Notes: a model not told the origin generated them from the sequence alone. Counted from the first letter of the stretch, positions 1 to 9,304 are shown. The stretch is 64,000 nucleotides of DNA from Facklamia hominis CCUG 36813 (GCF_000301035.1 NZ_JH932292.1:1168857-1232856), one strand, 5' to 3'. Program-made: numbers and translations.

Positions 1-954
1 ACCAATCGGTAACGTTGCGATCCACTCTGCTCCTTCAGCTTTATAGGTGGCACCGTAGGAGATACATTCACCTGCTTCAATCTGTTTAGTATAAACAATC
101 TCAGTAACTAAGCTCAAGGCAGGCATTAATTCAAGCTCTAGTGGACTTTTGACCATTTGATTTAATACGGAATCCATACCTACCTGCTTAAGTTGGTGGC
201 TATTTTGCCAATTTAATGGTACAAAATCATCTGGATAAAGACCATATAAACAAATCCCTAATCGTACAATATCCGAAAGTGGACCGTATTTAGGATGAAG
301 CCCCATAGCCGAATTTGCAAAATGACGTTGGGTAACACTTTCTGGCAAATAGTCAGTTAAATATTGCCATTTTGCCCATTGTTTTTCAAGGTAAGGATTA
401 TCACCTTCAGCAGCAGTAGAAAAATGCGTAAAAGCTCCCTGCCAATGAGCCCAGGAATAAGCCTTAATCGCTTGGTTAAAATCAGCTATTTCTTGTCCCG
501 TCTTTAATCCGATTCGAGACATTCCGGTATCTAAAGCTAAATGAAAGGTTAATCCCTTAGCCATCAGCTCTGCTCCATTTGGTGTTTCATTAAGTTGGTC
601 TTGCGCAATTTCAAAGAAAGCTATATTGGAAACAGTAACCGTAATATCATAAAGAATAATCTCAGCAATACCATAAGGTGAAGTAAGTCCCAACACCAAA
701 ATAGGTAGATCATCAATCCCAGCCTTTCTAAGCTGGATGGCTTCGTCAACAGTTGCTACACAAAGTCCGTCAACGCCTTCTTGCCGTACTGTTTGAGCGA
801 CCGCTACAGCCCCATGTCCGTAAGCATCCGCCTTTACCACAGCATACAATCCTTGGTTAGGAGCCATTTTAGCTTTATAATGCTTTAGGTTCGAACGAAT
901 CGCCTTCAAATTAACGATCGCTTGAGTGGGACGATGTTCACTAGCAGTTTTCAT
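1..954 (-). CDS. alr: Alanine racemase (3' end cut by window edge)
   Basis: PLP enzyme that interconverts L- and D-alanine for peptidoglycan synthesis in the cytoplasm. I translated it from the reverse complement. It starts ATG at 954 with MKTASEHRPTQAIVNLKAIR and has the PLP-lysine motif AVVKADAYGHGA near residue 40. Further on are the dimer-interface sequence DTGMSRIGLK and, close to the cut end, SYGATYKA with the region that supplies the second catalytic tyrosine, followed by TLPIGY. 318 codons are present of the usual 370-390, so the C-terminus lies outside the window. It follows acpS by 17 nt in the same direction, the common Firmicutes acpS-alr pair. Confidence 0.95.
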   Translation of the reverse strand, partial: MKTASEHRPTQAIVNLKAIRSNLKHYKAKMAPNQGLYAVVKADAYGHGAVAVAQTVRQEGVDGLCVATVDEAIQLRKAGIDDLPILVLGLTSPYGIAEIILYDITVTVSNIAFFEIAQDQLNETPNGAELMAKGLTFHLALDTGMSRIGLKTGQEIADFNQAIKAYSWAHWQGAFTHFSTAAEGDNPYLEKQWAKWQYLTDYLPESVTQRHFANSAMGLHPKYGPLSDIVRLGICLYGLYPDDFVPLNWQNSHQLKQVGMDSVLNQMVKSPLELELMPALSLVTEIVYTKQIEAGECISYGATYKAEGAEWIATLPIG

Positions 955-971
955 AAATAAGATCCTTCTTT

Positions 972-1367
972 CTAAATTAACTGGTCAAAAAAAATCGCTA
1001 ATTTTTGATCAATCTGGTCCTGGCTTAACGCAATTAAAACACTCGCTTGAACCATGGTTTTAGTGTGGCTAATAGAAACACTCGTTTCTTGGATAATTGG
1101 TCCTTGAGTAATCAAGGGTTTCCCGAACTGAGAAGGTAAGCATTCAATCATTTGAAAAGTCAATCGGCCAAGACCATAACCAATCGCTTTACTATATGCT
1201 TCTTTCACAGCAAAGCGGCCTGCTAAAAATTCAATTTTTCGTTCTAAAGACAACTCCTGGAAATAAGCCAACTCTTTAGGAGTTAGAACACGTTGAGCAA
1301 AGCGTGGTTTGCGCTTTAAAATCGCCTCAATACGGTGTAACTCTACTAAATCAATGCCAATCTCCAT
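972..1367 (-). CDS. acpS: Holo-[acyl-carrier-protein] synthase
   Basis: Transfers 4'-phosphopantetheine from CoA to a serine of apo-ACP, activating fatty acid synthesis. The 131-residue length is slightly above the usual 118-125. The N-terminal metal/CoA-binding motif GIDLVELHRI and the central FAVKEAYSKAIG motif, holding the conserved Glu/Lys/Ala, are both intact. The ATG is preceded by AAGGAGAG at good spacing. It lies 14 nt downstream of the cshA stop codon and 17 nt before alr, so it is part of the minus-strand ddl-murF-cshA-acpS-alr series. Confidence 0.95.
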   Translation of the reverse strand: MEIGIDLVELHRIEAILKRKPRFAQRVLTPKELAYFQELSLERKIEFLAGRFAVKEAYSKAIGYGLGRLTFQMIECLPSQFGKPLITQGPIIQETSVSISHTKTMVQASVLIALSQDQIDQKLAIFFDQLI

Positions 1368-1381
1368 TCTAGCTCTCCTTA

Positions 1382-2839
1382 TTACTTACTTTTCTTCATG
1401 ACAAAATTTTTATGGTTTCTCTTTTTAGAATGACCGCGATTTTTATTGTTAGAACGGTGTGAACGTTTAGAAGTCGCATTTTTACTAGCGTTCTTATGAT
1501 TCGAAAACCGACGAACATTTGGTAAGGGCCTTTGCGGTGAAATTTCAACTTCAATATGACTATTTTCTACTAAGAGTTGGCTTAACAAAGCCGAAACCAA
1601 ATCATTACTTTGATAATGGTTTAACAGTAACTTAGCAACTTGACGGAACTCATCTACATTACCTTTTTCCAAAATATCATTAACGTCATCTATCACTTGC
1701 TGAACTTGACCCCGTCTAACCTCGCTTTGTGTAGGTGGTTTTAGAGGAAGCATTTGTTTGCCGATTAATTTCTCAATAGTCGCTAAGTAACCTAGCTCAT
1801 TTCCTTGAACAAAGGTCAGTGACATTCCTTCATTGCCTGCACGCCCTGTCCGCCCCACGCGATGAACATAGGACTCAGGATCTTGAGTAATATCATAATT
1901 ATACACATGAGTCACACCAGAAATATCCAACCCTCTAGCCGCAACATCGGTAGCTACAAGTAGTTCTACTTCCCCTTTTCGAAAAGCATCAATCACAGAA
2001 GTACGCTTTTGTTGAGTAATATCTCCATGAATTAATTCCGCATTATAACCGCGTAAATTTAATCCTCGACCCACTTCATCAACTCGCTTTTTCGTACGAC
2101 AGAAGACAATTGCCTGCTTAGGGTTCTGCACATCTATAAAACGCGTTAAAATATCAAATTTTTCATCATCACGGCAGCGTGTATAATACTGTTCAATTAG
2201 ATCCGTCGTCAAATATTGTGCTTTAATTTTTATATGCTCAGCATTGATTAGAAACTGGCCAGCCAACTCTTTAATTGCTTTTGGCATCGTTGCTGAGAAA
2301 AGTAAAGTCTGTCTAGTTTCAGGTGCTTGCTGAATAATAGCCTTGATATCCTCAATGAATCCCATATTTAGCATCTCATCAGCTTCATCCAACACAAGTG
2401 TTTGGACTGCATTTAACTTAAGCACATTACGCTTAAGTAAATCCAACAACCGTCCCGGCGTTCCTACGAGAACTTGCACTTTTTGTGATCGCAATCGTTT
2501 AATCTGCTTGTCAATTGGTGCTCCACCGTATACCACATAGACATTTGTTTTTAAAACTTTTGATAAGCGATATAATTCTTCTTGCACTTGAATCGCTAAT
2601 TCTCGCGTGGGGGCAACAATCAAAGCTTGGACATTTGTATTCTTTGGATCAATTTTATTCAATAAGGGCAGACCAAAGGCAGCTGTCTTTCCCGTTCCTG
2701 TTTGCGCCTGTCCGATCAAGTCCTTCCCACTTAATGCAATTGGAATCCCCTGTTGTTGAATGGGCGTGGGTTCTTCAAAACCTAATTCGTCTAAGCTTGT
2801 TAATAATTCATTTTTTAAGTTTAAATCAGTAAATTTCAA
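1382..2839 (-). CDS. cshA: DEAD-box ATP-dependent RNA helicase
   Basis: RNA helicase of the CshA family, involved in ribosome assembly, mRNA decay and cold adaptation. All core motifs are visible: the Q motif FEEPTPIQQQ near residue 21, Walker A AQTGTGKT at 45-52, PTRELAIQ, DEAD near 150, SAT, and HRVGRTGRAG in the second RecA domain. The last 40 or so residues form a basic, Ser/Asn/Arg/Lys-rich tail, typical for RNA binding. The start codon is TTG at 2839, chosen because AGGAG lies seven nt upstream and translation gives the family N-terminus MKFTDLNL. It follows murF by 68 nt. Confidence 0.95.
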   Translation of the reverse strand: MKFTDLNLKNELLTSLDELGFEEPTPIQQQGIPIALSGKDLIGQAQTGTGKTAAFGLPLLNKIDPKNTNVQALIVAPTRELAIQVQEELYRLSKVLKTNVYVVYGGAPIDKQIKRLRSQKVQVLVGTPGRLLDLLKRNVLKLNAVQTLVLDEADEMLNMGFIEDIKAIIQQAPETRQTLLFSATMPKAIKELAGQFLINAEHIKIKAQYLTTDLIEQYYTRCRDDEKFDILTRFIDVQNPKQAIVFCRTKKRVDEVGRGLNLRGYNAELIHGDITQQKRTSVIDAFRKGEVELLVATDVAARGLDISGVTHVYNYDITQDPESYVHRVGRTGRAGNEGMSLTFVQGNELGYLATIEKLIGKQMLPLKPPTQSEVRRGQVQQVIDDVNDILEKGNVDEFRQVAKLLLNHYQSNDLVSALLSQLLVENSHIEVEISPQRPLPNVRRFSNHKNASKNATSKRSHRSNNKNRGHSKKRNHKNFVMKKSK

Positions 2840-2907
2840 TAAATTCTCCTAGTTTCGTTTTTTTAATTTTCAAACACACCCTTCAATGAGCATGTATTCA
2901 TCTTTAT

Positions 2908-4314
2908 TTAATGTGTTTCAATTCCTGTCAAGGCGGTAACAACTTGCAGTAAATCTACACTAAAGCTTGACTTCAATAGAACAATATCATTTGGTCTAAC
3001 TTCTTGCTCTAAAGCCGTAATCAATTTCTGATGAGAGTTTGCTTCGTAATAGATATTCTCTTCATCAAATTTTGAAGTCAAAACCTCATAAAGAGCAGCC
3101 ATTTCATGGCCAAAAAGATAAACTTTATCAATACTCTCAGGATCTAAACCAGTAGCTAATTGTCGGTGATAGTCGCGGCTCTTATCTCCTAGCTCTAAGA
3201 TATCTCCTAAAACAACAATTTTACGTCCTGATTCTTCTCGGTTTATATTAGACAGAGAGGCAAGTACTGCTCTCATCGACGTTGGACTCGCATTATAAGC
3301 ATCATTCAGTATTTTTGCCCCTGTTTTGCCTTTAAGCCATTGTAAACGATTGGCTGTCAATTTAAATTGAGACAATTGGAAAATAGCTTGTTCCGTAGGA
3401 ACATCCAACAGTTTTGACACCGCTAAAGCGATTAAAGCATTAGTGACATTATAGGACCCCATCACTGGGATTGTACATAAGACATTGCCATCAATATTCG
3501 TCTTAAAATATGTTCGATCATAATCTTCTTCGATATCAAAAGCATAGAAATCCGCTTGAGAATCCATACCAAAAGTATATGATTTTAGTTTTCTAGTTTG
3601 TTTTTCCAACAAATTTGCGATGAGAGGCTCATTTTGTGGATATAGAAAAATGCCTCCATCTTTCAAACCATCTAAAATCTCCATCTTAGCTTGTGCAATA
3701 CCTTGACGGCTCCCTAGATATTCAATATGGCTTTCCCCTATTAAGGTAATTATCGCCACATCAATTTGAGCAATACATGACAAACGATGAATCTCACCAA
3801 AATGATTCATCCCCATTTCTAATACTAAGACCTGGGTTGAAGATGGCATCTGTAGAATCGTATATGGCATTCCGATTTCATTATTATAGTTTCCTTGAGT
3901 CTTATATACCTGATACTTAGACGTTAAACTCATTGCCGTCATATCTTTAGAAGTAGTTTTCCCATTTGAGCCGGTAATCGCAATCACAATTGGATCTACT
4001 AATTGACGATAATAACTCGCCAATTCTTGCATGGCCTTCAAGGTATCTTTGACATAAATCACATGAATTCTACCCTTAGGTGCTGTTTCTTCAGAATTTG
4101 ACCAAAAACAAACATTAGCGCCATTTTCTATGGCCATCTGAACATACTCATGTCCATCACGACTGCCACCCACCAGTGGCACAAAGAGACTCTTAGCTAT
4201 TATTTTCCGTGAATCAAATTCAACGGACTCAATTTCTTGATCTAATCCTTCAACCAAGCTATATGATTGATAATCTACAGCTTTTAATAAGTCATCTATT
4301 GTCAATTTATTCAT
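2908..4314 (-). CDS. murF: UDP-MurNAc-tripeptide--D-alanyl-D-alanine ligase
   Basis: Adds the D-Ala-D-Ala dipeptide made by Ddl to UDP-MurNAc-tripeptide, the last cytoplasmic step of muropeptide assembly. It has 468 residues. The Mur ligase ATP-binding loop ITGSNGKTTSKD lies near residue 110, with EMGMNHFGEI and NDAYNASPTSM, the nucleotide- and substrate-binding signatures, following. AGGAGTTC precedes the ATG. It starts 10 nt after ddl, so dipeptide synthesis and its attachment are translated from one transcript. Confidence 0.96.
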   Translation of the reverse strand: MNKLTIDDLLKAVDYQSYSLVEGLDQEIESVEFDSRKIIAKSLFVPLVGGSRDGHEYVQMAIENGANVCFWSNSEETAPKGRIHVIYVKDTLKAMQELASYYRQLVDPIVIAITGSNGKTTSKDMTAMSLTSKYQVYKTQGNYNNEIGMPYTILQMPSSTQVLVLEMGMNHFGEIHRLSCIAQIDVAIITLIGESHIEYLGSRQGIAQAKMEILDGLKDGGIFLYPQNEPLIANLLEKQTRKLKSYTFGMDSQADFYAFDIEEDYDRTYFKTNIDGNVLCTIPVMGSYNVTNALIALAVSKLLDVPTEQAIFQLSQFKLTANRLQWLKGKTGAKILNDAYNASPTSMRAVLASLSNINREESGRKIVVLGDILELGDKSRDYHRQLATGLDPESIDKVYLFGHEMAALYEVLTSKFDEENIYYEANSHQKLITALEQEVRPNDIVLLKSSFSVDLLQVVTALTGIETH

Positions 4315-4324
4315 AATTGAACTC

Positions 4325-5416
4325 CTAATGTTCCACTTGCGTTATTTCCAACTGCTTTTTATTTTCATGGCGAGATAAGGCTAATTGGATCAGCTCTTCT
4401 ACTAAATCACGGTATTCCAATCCTGTAGCGGCCCAAAGACTCGGATACATAGAGAATTGGGTAAAGCCGGGCATGGTATTTACCTCATTAATATATACGT
4501 CTTCATTCGTCGTCACAAAAAAATCAACCCGAGATAGGCCTGACCCATCGATAGCTAAGTAAGCCTTTTTAGCATAGTCCTGAATCTTCTCAACAACCGC
4601 TTCGCTTAAATTAGCCGGAATTTCCATTTGTACCGAATTATTAAGATATTTTTCGGAATAATCATAGAAAGACTTGTCTTTAACTAAGTGCCCAACTACT
4701 GAGACATGAACATCGTCATTCCCAAGCACTGCCACCTCACACTCTTGTGCTTGAATCCCTTGTTCAACAATAATCCGACGATCAAATCTTAAAGCCGTGG
4801 CGACGGCCGCAATCAATTCTGGCGAGTCATGAACACATGAGATCCCAACACTAGATCCCATATTCGCTGGTTTTACAAAGAGAGGATACAAAAGCGAACC
4901 TTCAATCTTTTGCATCAAACTCTCCTTTTGTTCTTCCCATTCGTGGGCAGTAAAAGCAACATAAGGTACCTGAGGAATACCTGCTTGAGTAAATAGAGCC
5001 TTAGAAATGATCTTATCCATCCCATTAGCTGAAGCTGTAATACCTGCACCGACATAAGGCATATCTAAAATTTCCAAAAAGCCCTGAATAGTTCCATCTT
5101 CTCCATTGGGACCATGTAAAATCGGAAAAACAACTGCTTCTTCAGATTGAATATCCCCAGGTTTAATCGCAATTCCTTTTGACGGCGTGTTTTCTAAGGA
5201 CCAGCTTAATGTATCACTCGCTTCAAGAATAAGCTGTTGATCGCCTAGAGAAGGTGTCTCCATACGTGGTCCTTTAATCCATTGACCCGATTTAGTAATA
5301 AAGACAGGATATACTTCATAAATTGAATACATTAGGACTTGGGCCACATTGTGTGCAGAAATTAAGGAAATTTCGTGTTCTGCACTTTGACCTCCATAAA
5401 GTAATATAATTTTCAT
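4325..5416 (-). CDS. ddl: D-alanine--D-alanine ligase
   Basis: ATP-grasp enzyme that joins two D-alanines for the peptidoglycan stem. It has 363 residues. Visible are HGPNGEDGTIQG, the glycine loop KPANMGSSVGIS, and the C-terminal metal/phosphate site EVNTMPGFT. The substrate-selecting loop reads FYDYSEKY, with tyrosine at the position where D-Ala-D-Lac ligases carry phenylalanine, so ordinary D-Ala-D-Ala specificity is inferred. The Shine-Dalgarno GGAGG lies inside the last codons of the upstream gene, which suggests translational coupling. Confidence 0.96.
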   Translation of the reverse strand: MKIILLYGGQSAEHEISLISAHNVAQVLMYSIYEVYPVFITKSGQWIKGPRMETPSLGDQQLILEASDTLSWSLENTPSKGIAIKPGDIQSEEAVVFPILHGPNGEDGTIQGFLEILDMPYVGAGITASANGMDKIISKALFTQAGIPQVPYVAFTAHEWEEQKESLMQKIEGSLLYPLFVKPANMGSSVGISCVHDSPELIAAVATALRFDRRIIVEQGIQAQECEVAVLGNDDVHVSVVGHLVKDKSFYDYSEKYLNNSVQMEIPANLSEAVVEKIQDYAKKAYLAIDGSGLSRVDFFVTTNEDVYINEVNTMPGFTQFSMYPSLWAATGLEYRDLVEELIQLALSRHENKKQLEITQVEH

Positions 5417-5418
5417 TA

Positions 5419-6198
5419 TTAAATTTCCTCCAAACTCTCACTTTCATTAGACAAATACAATTCTAATGTCCAACTTTGTTTAGATTGACAATAAGCTAAA
5501 TCCGCCACCGCTTTCGAAATTGGCAGATCTCTCGTTAGCTGGGTTAATTCATCTTCAATAACAAACAAAGGAATATGCCAGCTATCTTGACTTTCGTATG
5601 CTTGATTAAAATCAAACTTTATCCCATTTAAAAATAATGGACTTAATCGTTCCACTTGCTTTTGAGGCAGTCGCTCCACTTGAATTTTTCTTCGGTTAAA
5701 CCAACTTACGCGTTCATTCAATATTTCCTGCATATGCCCTGTTATCGACCGTTGAAAACGTGGGTAAAATTGAGTCATGTGTCGATAATATGTTTTTGTT
5801 AATCCATTAGGCATATTCAGATACACGAAATTATTTTGTAACTTATAAAAAAAGGGAGAGCGCAGTGCTTTTGTCGCATGAAACAGATAAAGAATTTCTG
5901 AAATCTCGATGGGTGTTAACTGGTGCATCATTTCAACACTGTCAAAATCAATCCAATTGGACATCCGACGTTTTTCTTTAAAACATATATCAAAATAATC
6001 CGCCACCATCGTTTGTCCTTTTAAAATCTTGAAGTTCGTATGTATATCAAACCGGCCAAATTCTTCCTGCTCGTCCGCTAAAATAATGTTTTGAGGCATA
6101 TAAGGCTTTAAAAAATCGATTGTATTTAGACGAACCCCTCGTGTCATAAAATGATTTGTGACCGAGTCATAATGAACATATACATTCAAGCGACTCAA
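5419..6198 (-). CDS. Conserved hypothetical protein upstream of ddl
   Basis: A 259-residue protein that I do not recognise. The start chosen is TTG at 6198 because a strong AAGGGGGG lies seven nt upstream. A longer frame back to ATG at 6267 would cross that site and has no ribosome binding site of its own. The sequence has no signal peptide or membrane segment. It is rich in aromatic and basic residues (for example ETYYRH-like and FNRRKIQVERL stretches) and ends in an acidic tail, SNESESLEEI. Its stop codon is 2 nt before the ddl ATG and its last codons carry the ddl ribosome binding site, so it is co-translated with ddl. A role linked to cell-wall synthesis is only guilt by association. Confidence 0.75.
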   Translation of the reverse strand: MSRLNVYVHYDSVTNHFMTRGVRLNTIDFLKPYMPQNIILADEQEEFGRFDIHTNFKILKGQTMVADYFDICFKEKRRMSNWIDFDSVEMMHQLTPIEISEILYLFHATKALRSPFFYKLQNNFVYLNMPNGLTKTYYRHMTQFYPRFQRSITGHMQEILNERVSWFNRRKIQVERLPQKQVERLSPLFLNGIKFDFNQAYESQDSWHIPLFVIEDELTQLTRDLPISKAVADLAYCQSKQSWTLELYLSNESESLEEI

Positions 6199-6517
6199 TT
6201 TTCTACCCCCCTTCAATTTACAGAATAGTCTTATTATAGGCTTTTCTTTCAAGATTAAACAGAACAAAACTATGACAAATTAAAAATATTTGTCTCTATT
6301 CCATAAATTTGTACTAAATTTCTATCACATCTCGTAGAGTATGGCTCTTTAACTAAAAAAAATTAAGCTTCAAGAGCCTTTTCCTCCAACTATTCTCATT
6401 ATAAGTTAAATAAATGACCTTGTGAACTAGATTTTAGCTATCTAGGAGAGCAATTTTATTTACATTCATTTCTTTCAAGAGTATCATTATAATAGTTATT
6501 TGAATAAAGGAGGAAGT
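6199..6517. other. Divergent intergenic region, 319 nt
   Basis: AT-rich spacer between the ddl-operon start (minus) and the double-VOC gene (plus). On the minus strand a TATAAT hexamer lies at 6233-6238, upstream of the unknown gene's ribosome binding site. On the plus strand TATAAT lies at 6488-6493, about 25 nt before the VOC start. Neither has a convincing -35 at 16-18 nt. No RNA structure or small gene is evident. Confidence 0.4.
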
Positions 6518-7369
6518 ATGTTAACAACAACCTACCCCATTGTACCTAAAAAAGTACAATTAAATGCTTTAAATAGCACTCACTTAGCACAATATTATCA
6601 AGAACAACTTGGATTTACCCTCATAAAAGAAAAAGATAAGATTTTTTCTTTAGGAAACCGTGACGCGGATATACTACTGGAAATTTTCCCTCATGCTCAG
6701 AAAAAAGTTAATAAAACAAGCGGCCTTTATCACACAGCTTTTCTATTTCCCAAAGAATCCGACTTAGCCCACTTCTACAAGTATCTAAAAACTCATCATA
6801 CCCCTCTTCAAGGGGCTAGTCATCATGGTTATTCCAAAGCACTCTATTTACAAGATCCTGAAGGAAATGGTCTTGAATTCTATTATGATTTACCCATATC
6901 CCAATGGGATATAAATAAAGAGGGGCAAATTAAAGGAGTCACAAACCGACTTGATCTATCCGAACTTAGTCAACTTGTTTCATCAACAGCCCCCGATTAT
7001 CAGCTTCCTAGGCAAACCAAAGTTGGCCATTTTCATCTACAAGTAGGACAACTCGACAAAGTAGCGCACTTCTATCAGACAATTCTTCACTTAGCCACTA
7101 AACAAAAAATTAACCACCATGCACAATTCTTAGCTAGCGGTCTTTATCACCACCATCTAGCTTTAAATACCTGGCTAGGTCTCGAATTAGATCACCCACA
7201 CACAAATACGCAAGGAATTAGATCTTGCGTTTGGCAATGCCATCCCACTGAAATAACAGCCATTATCCAACGTCTAAATGAGCTTCACTACCCTTATACA
7301 AATAAAAAAATAGGCATTGAATTAATTGATCCAGCTGGTATTAGACTTAAAATAAATAGGATGGATTAA
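6518..7369 (+). CDS. Two-domain VOC (glyoxalase/extradiol dioxygenase-like) protein
   Basis: A 283-residue protein with two tandem vicinal-oxygen-chelate modules, as in CatE-like 2,3-dioxygenases. The first module contains the metal-ligand-type motif SGLYHTAF and DPEGNGLEFYYD. The second starts near residue 165 with GHFHLQVGQL and ends with ELIDPAGIRLK. The start is ATG at 6518 because AAAGGAGG sits six nt upstream. A TTG at 6500 in the same frame has no site. Histidines and the EFYYD glutamate fit a divalent-metal centre, but the substrate cannot be inferred. It is convergent with nagB, 13 nt away, and no obvious terminator separates them. Confidence 0.85.
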   Translation: MLTTTYPIVPKKVQLNALNSTHLAQYYQEQLGFTLIKEKDKIFSLGNRDADILLEIFPHAQKKVNKTSGLYHTAFLFPKESDLAHFYKYLKTHHTPLQGASHHGYSKALYLQDPEGNGLEFYYDLPISQWDINKEGQIKGVTNRLDLSELSQLVSSTAPDYQLPRQTKVGHFHLQVGQLDKVAHFYQTILHLATKQKINHHAQFLASGLYHHHLALNTWLGLELDHPHTNTQGIRSCVWQCHPTEITAIIQRLNELHYPYTNKKIGIELIDPAGIRLKINRMD

Positions 7370-7382
7370 TTCGTGAATCGTT

Positions 7383-8102
7383 TCAAGCATTATACTCGCC
7401 ACTTAATTGTGATGCGGCCTCCTCATCCAACAAAATAAAAGTATTAGCATGCTGTTGCAAACAGGATGCTGGACATAAAGGACTAGCTGGTAGTTCAATT
7501 GCTTGTCGAATCGCATGCGCTTTATTCTCTCCAAAAGCCATCAAAATAATTTGCTTGGCTTTTAGAATGCTGTCTATGCCCATAGTTATCGCTCGACTAG
7601 GCACTTTTTCATTGTTTTCAAAAAATCGCTGATTGTCTTTAATCGTCGATTCCGTCAATTGAACACAATGCGTTTTCGTATCAAAGGACGATCCAGGCTC
7701 ATTGAACCCTATATGTCCGTTAGATCCCAACCCCAATATTTGTAGATCAATTGGCCATTGTTCAAGTATCTGATCATAATTCAAGCACTCTTGATGAATC
7801 TCTTCAGCCACTCCATTTGGAATATATGTCGCCTTAAATGGCTTTTTACTGAAAAGATACTGATTCATAAAGTATGCATAACTTTGAGGGTGATCTTTAG
7901 AAAGACCAATATACTCATCCAAATTAATGGCTTGATCTTGCGAAAAATCATACTCTGAATTCACCATAAGTTGATACAATCCCAAAGGTGTGGATCCAGT
8001 GGCTAGCCCATAAGTACTTGGACCTAAGTCCTTCTGCTTGATTAACAATTGAAAAGCATAATCTGAAGCTTCTGATTTCGTTTTAAATACTTTTACATGC
8101 AT
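7383..8102 (-). CDS. nagB: Glucosamine-6-phosphate deaminase
   Basis: Converts glucosamine-6-phosphate to fructose-6-phosphate and ammonia, linking amino-sugar catabolism to glycolysis and opposing GlmS. It has 239 residues, the short Gram-positive form. Recognisable are LATGSTPLGLY at the N-terminus, NLDEYIGL with the catalytic Asp/Glu, GLGSNGHIGFNEPG, and the C-terminal ALxLPASPL region that contacts the sugar. The ATG is preceded by GGAGAGACG. It is monocistronic here and divergent from the secreted-protein gene. No nagA is adjacent. Confidence 0.95.
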   Translation of the reverse strand: MHVKVFKTKSEASDYAFQLLIKQKDLGPSTYGLATGSTPLGLYQLMVNSEYDFSQDQAINLDEYIGLSKDHPQSYAYFMNQYLFSKKPFKATYIPNGVAEEIHQECLNYDQILEQWPIDLQILGLGSNGHIGFNEPGSSFDTKTHCVQLTESTIKDNQRFFENNEKVPSRAITMGIDSILKAKQIILMAFGENKAHAIRQAIELPASPLCPASCLQQHANTFILLDEEAASQLSGEYNA

Positions 8103-8229
8103 AACGTCTCTCCTTATATAAACGTTTTATGACAGTCTTCACAATTTAACAACATTCTAGTAACAATGACTTTATTATACCTAAAACATGTTAAAATCAA
8201 AAATAGAAACTTACACGAGGAGGATGTAT

Positions 8230-8850
8230 ATGTCAAATCTAACCCAAAAATCATTCATTCCTCTTTTTATCCTTGGCCTCGTTATTGTCTCTTTAACAGG
8301 AGCCTTCCCTACAAAAATTATCGCAACCACAACAAGTAATGAGAAGCCTAATACTAATAATTATTTTGAAATGCCTGCTGATGATTCGGATTCAATAGAA
8401 GAATCCAACGAAAGTTCCTCAGTTGTTACCGAAGAACCCACCGCCCCAATCACGCTAGATCCGAAGGAAACACAAGACGAATCAAGCTCGGTATTATCGC
8501 CGGATAGCCGCTTTTCATCGATTTATGAAGCAACGGTCGATGAAACACCCGAACAACAAAAACCATCCGATCAAACTGTCTCAACGAGACCATTCCCCAA
8601 CACTTCTAAAGGAAATACGCAAGCAGGATCCTTTCAAGTTTTAAAAGCTCAAAAGCCGAAGTCTACTAGTTTAATCATAATGGCCTCTATAAACAAACTT
8701 ATGAATCACCCTAAACTCGTTCATAATATTTTAACCGTGTTCCCCTATTCTTTATTCAATCCCATGCCAGATCTGGTCCCTTCAATTCCTATCGCCTGTT
8801 ACACACAAGCAACTATCTTAGGTATTTATTTAGACAGACTGCCTTCTTAG
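8230..8850 (+). CDS. Secreted low-complexity protein of unknown function
   Basis: A 206-residue protein. The ATG at 8230 is preferred over 8224 and 8188 because GAGGAGG ends six nt upstream of it. Residues 8-30 form a hydrophobic signal sequence (IPLFILGLVIVSLTGAF). A long Ser/Glu/Thr/Asp/Pro-rich linker follows (around 35-135), rather like the spacers of cell-surface proteins. The C-terminal ~65 residues are more hydrophobic and ordered (PLVHN-like, MPDLVPSIPIACYTQAT) with one cysteine. There is no LPXTG sorting signal, lipobox or known catalytic motif. It lies alone between nagB (divergent) and an ArsR regulator. The function is unknown. Confidence 0.7.
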   Translation: MSNLTQKSFIPLFILGLVIVSLTGAFPTKIIATTTSNEKPNTNNYFEMPADDSDSIEESNESSSVVTEEPTAPITLDPKETQDESSSVLSPDSRFSSIYEATVDETPEQQKPSDQTVSTRPFPNTSKGNTQAGSFQVLKAQKPKSTSLIIMASINKLMNHPKLVHNILTVFPYSLFNPMPDLVPSIPIACYTQATILGIYLDRLPS

Positions 8851-8947
8851 CAATTTAATTTATATTTGCTAAGCTATTTGACAATTCTTAGGATATTCAT
8901 AGAATTAATACAGGTGAGGACTCTCAATCATAGAAAGGAGAATGATT

Positions 8948-9304
8948 TTGACGAATTATACTTGCTACGATGATCAAGAAATAAAAAATGAGCAAGAAAA
9001 AGTCGACCAATTCTTACAAAGTAAACAGCTTTGTAAGAAAGTGAATATTTTTAAACTATTAGGTGACTTAAATCGCATCAAAATTATTGAACTCTTGGCT
9101 AATTACGATAAACTTTGTGTCTATGAAATCTCACGTTTAATTAACGCCTCAGTGGCCACTACTTCTCACCATCTCATCGCCTTAAAAAATAACCACCTTA
9201 TTGGCTCTAAAAAAGAAGGTAAACACGTGTTGTATTTTCTAGAAGATCCTAAGGTTATTCAAGTCCTTCGATTAGCAGCTCAACTAGGTACTTATAAAAA
9301 CTAA
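8948..9304 (+). CDS. ArsR/SmtB-family regulator, CadC-like
   Basis: Winged-helix metalloregulator-type repressor of 118 residues. TTG at 8948 is the better start, since GAAAGGAG ends seven nt before it. ATG at 8942 would leave one nt. The recognition helix VATTSHHLIALKN and the wing KKEGKHVLYFL match the family. Compared with staphylococcal CadC it keeps the N-terminal TCYDDQ cysteine and the first cysteine of the LCVxE motif. It carries tyrosine where CadC has the second cysteine of LCVCD, and only one N-terminal cysteine. No cadA or efflux gene is adjacent, so its inducer is unclear. It ends just before a strong terminator. Confidence 0.88.
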   Translation: MTNYTCYDDQEIKNEQEKVDQFLQSKQLCKKVNIFKLLGDLNRIKIIELLANYDKLCVYEISRLINASVATTSHHLIALKNNHLIGSKKEGKHVLYFLEDPKVIQVLRLAAQLGTYKN

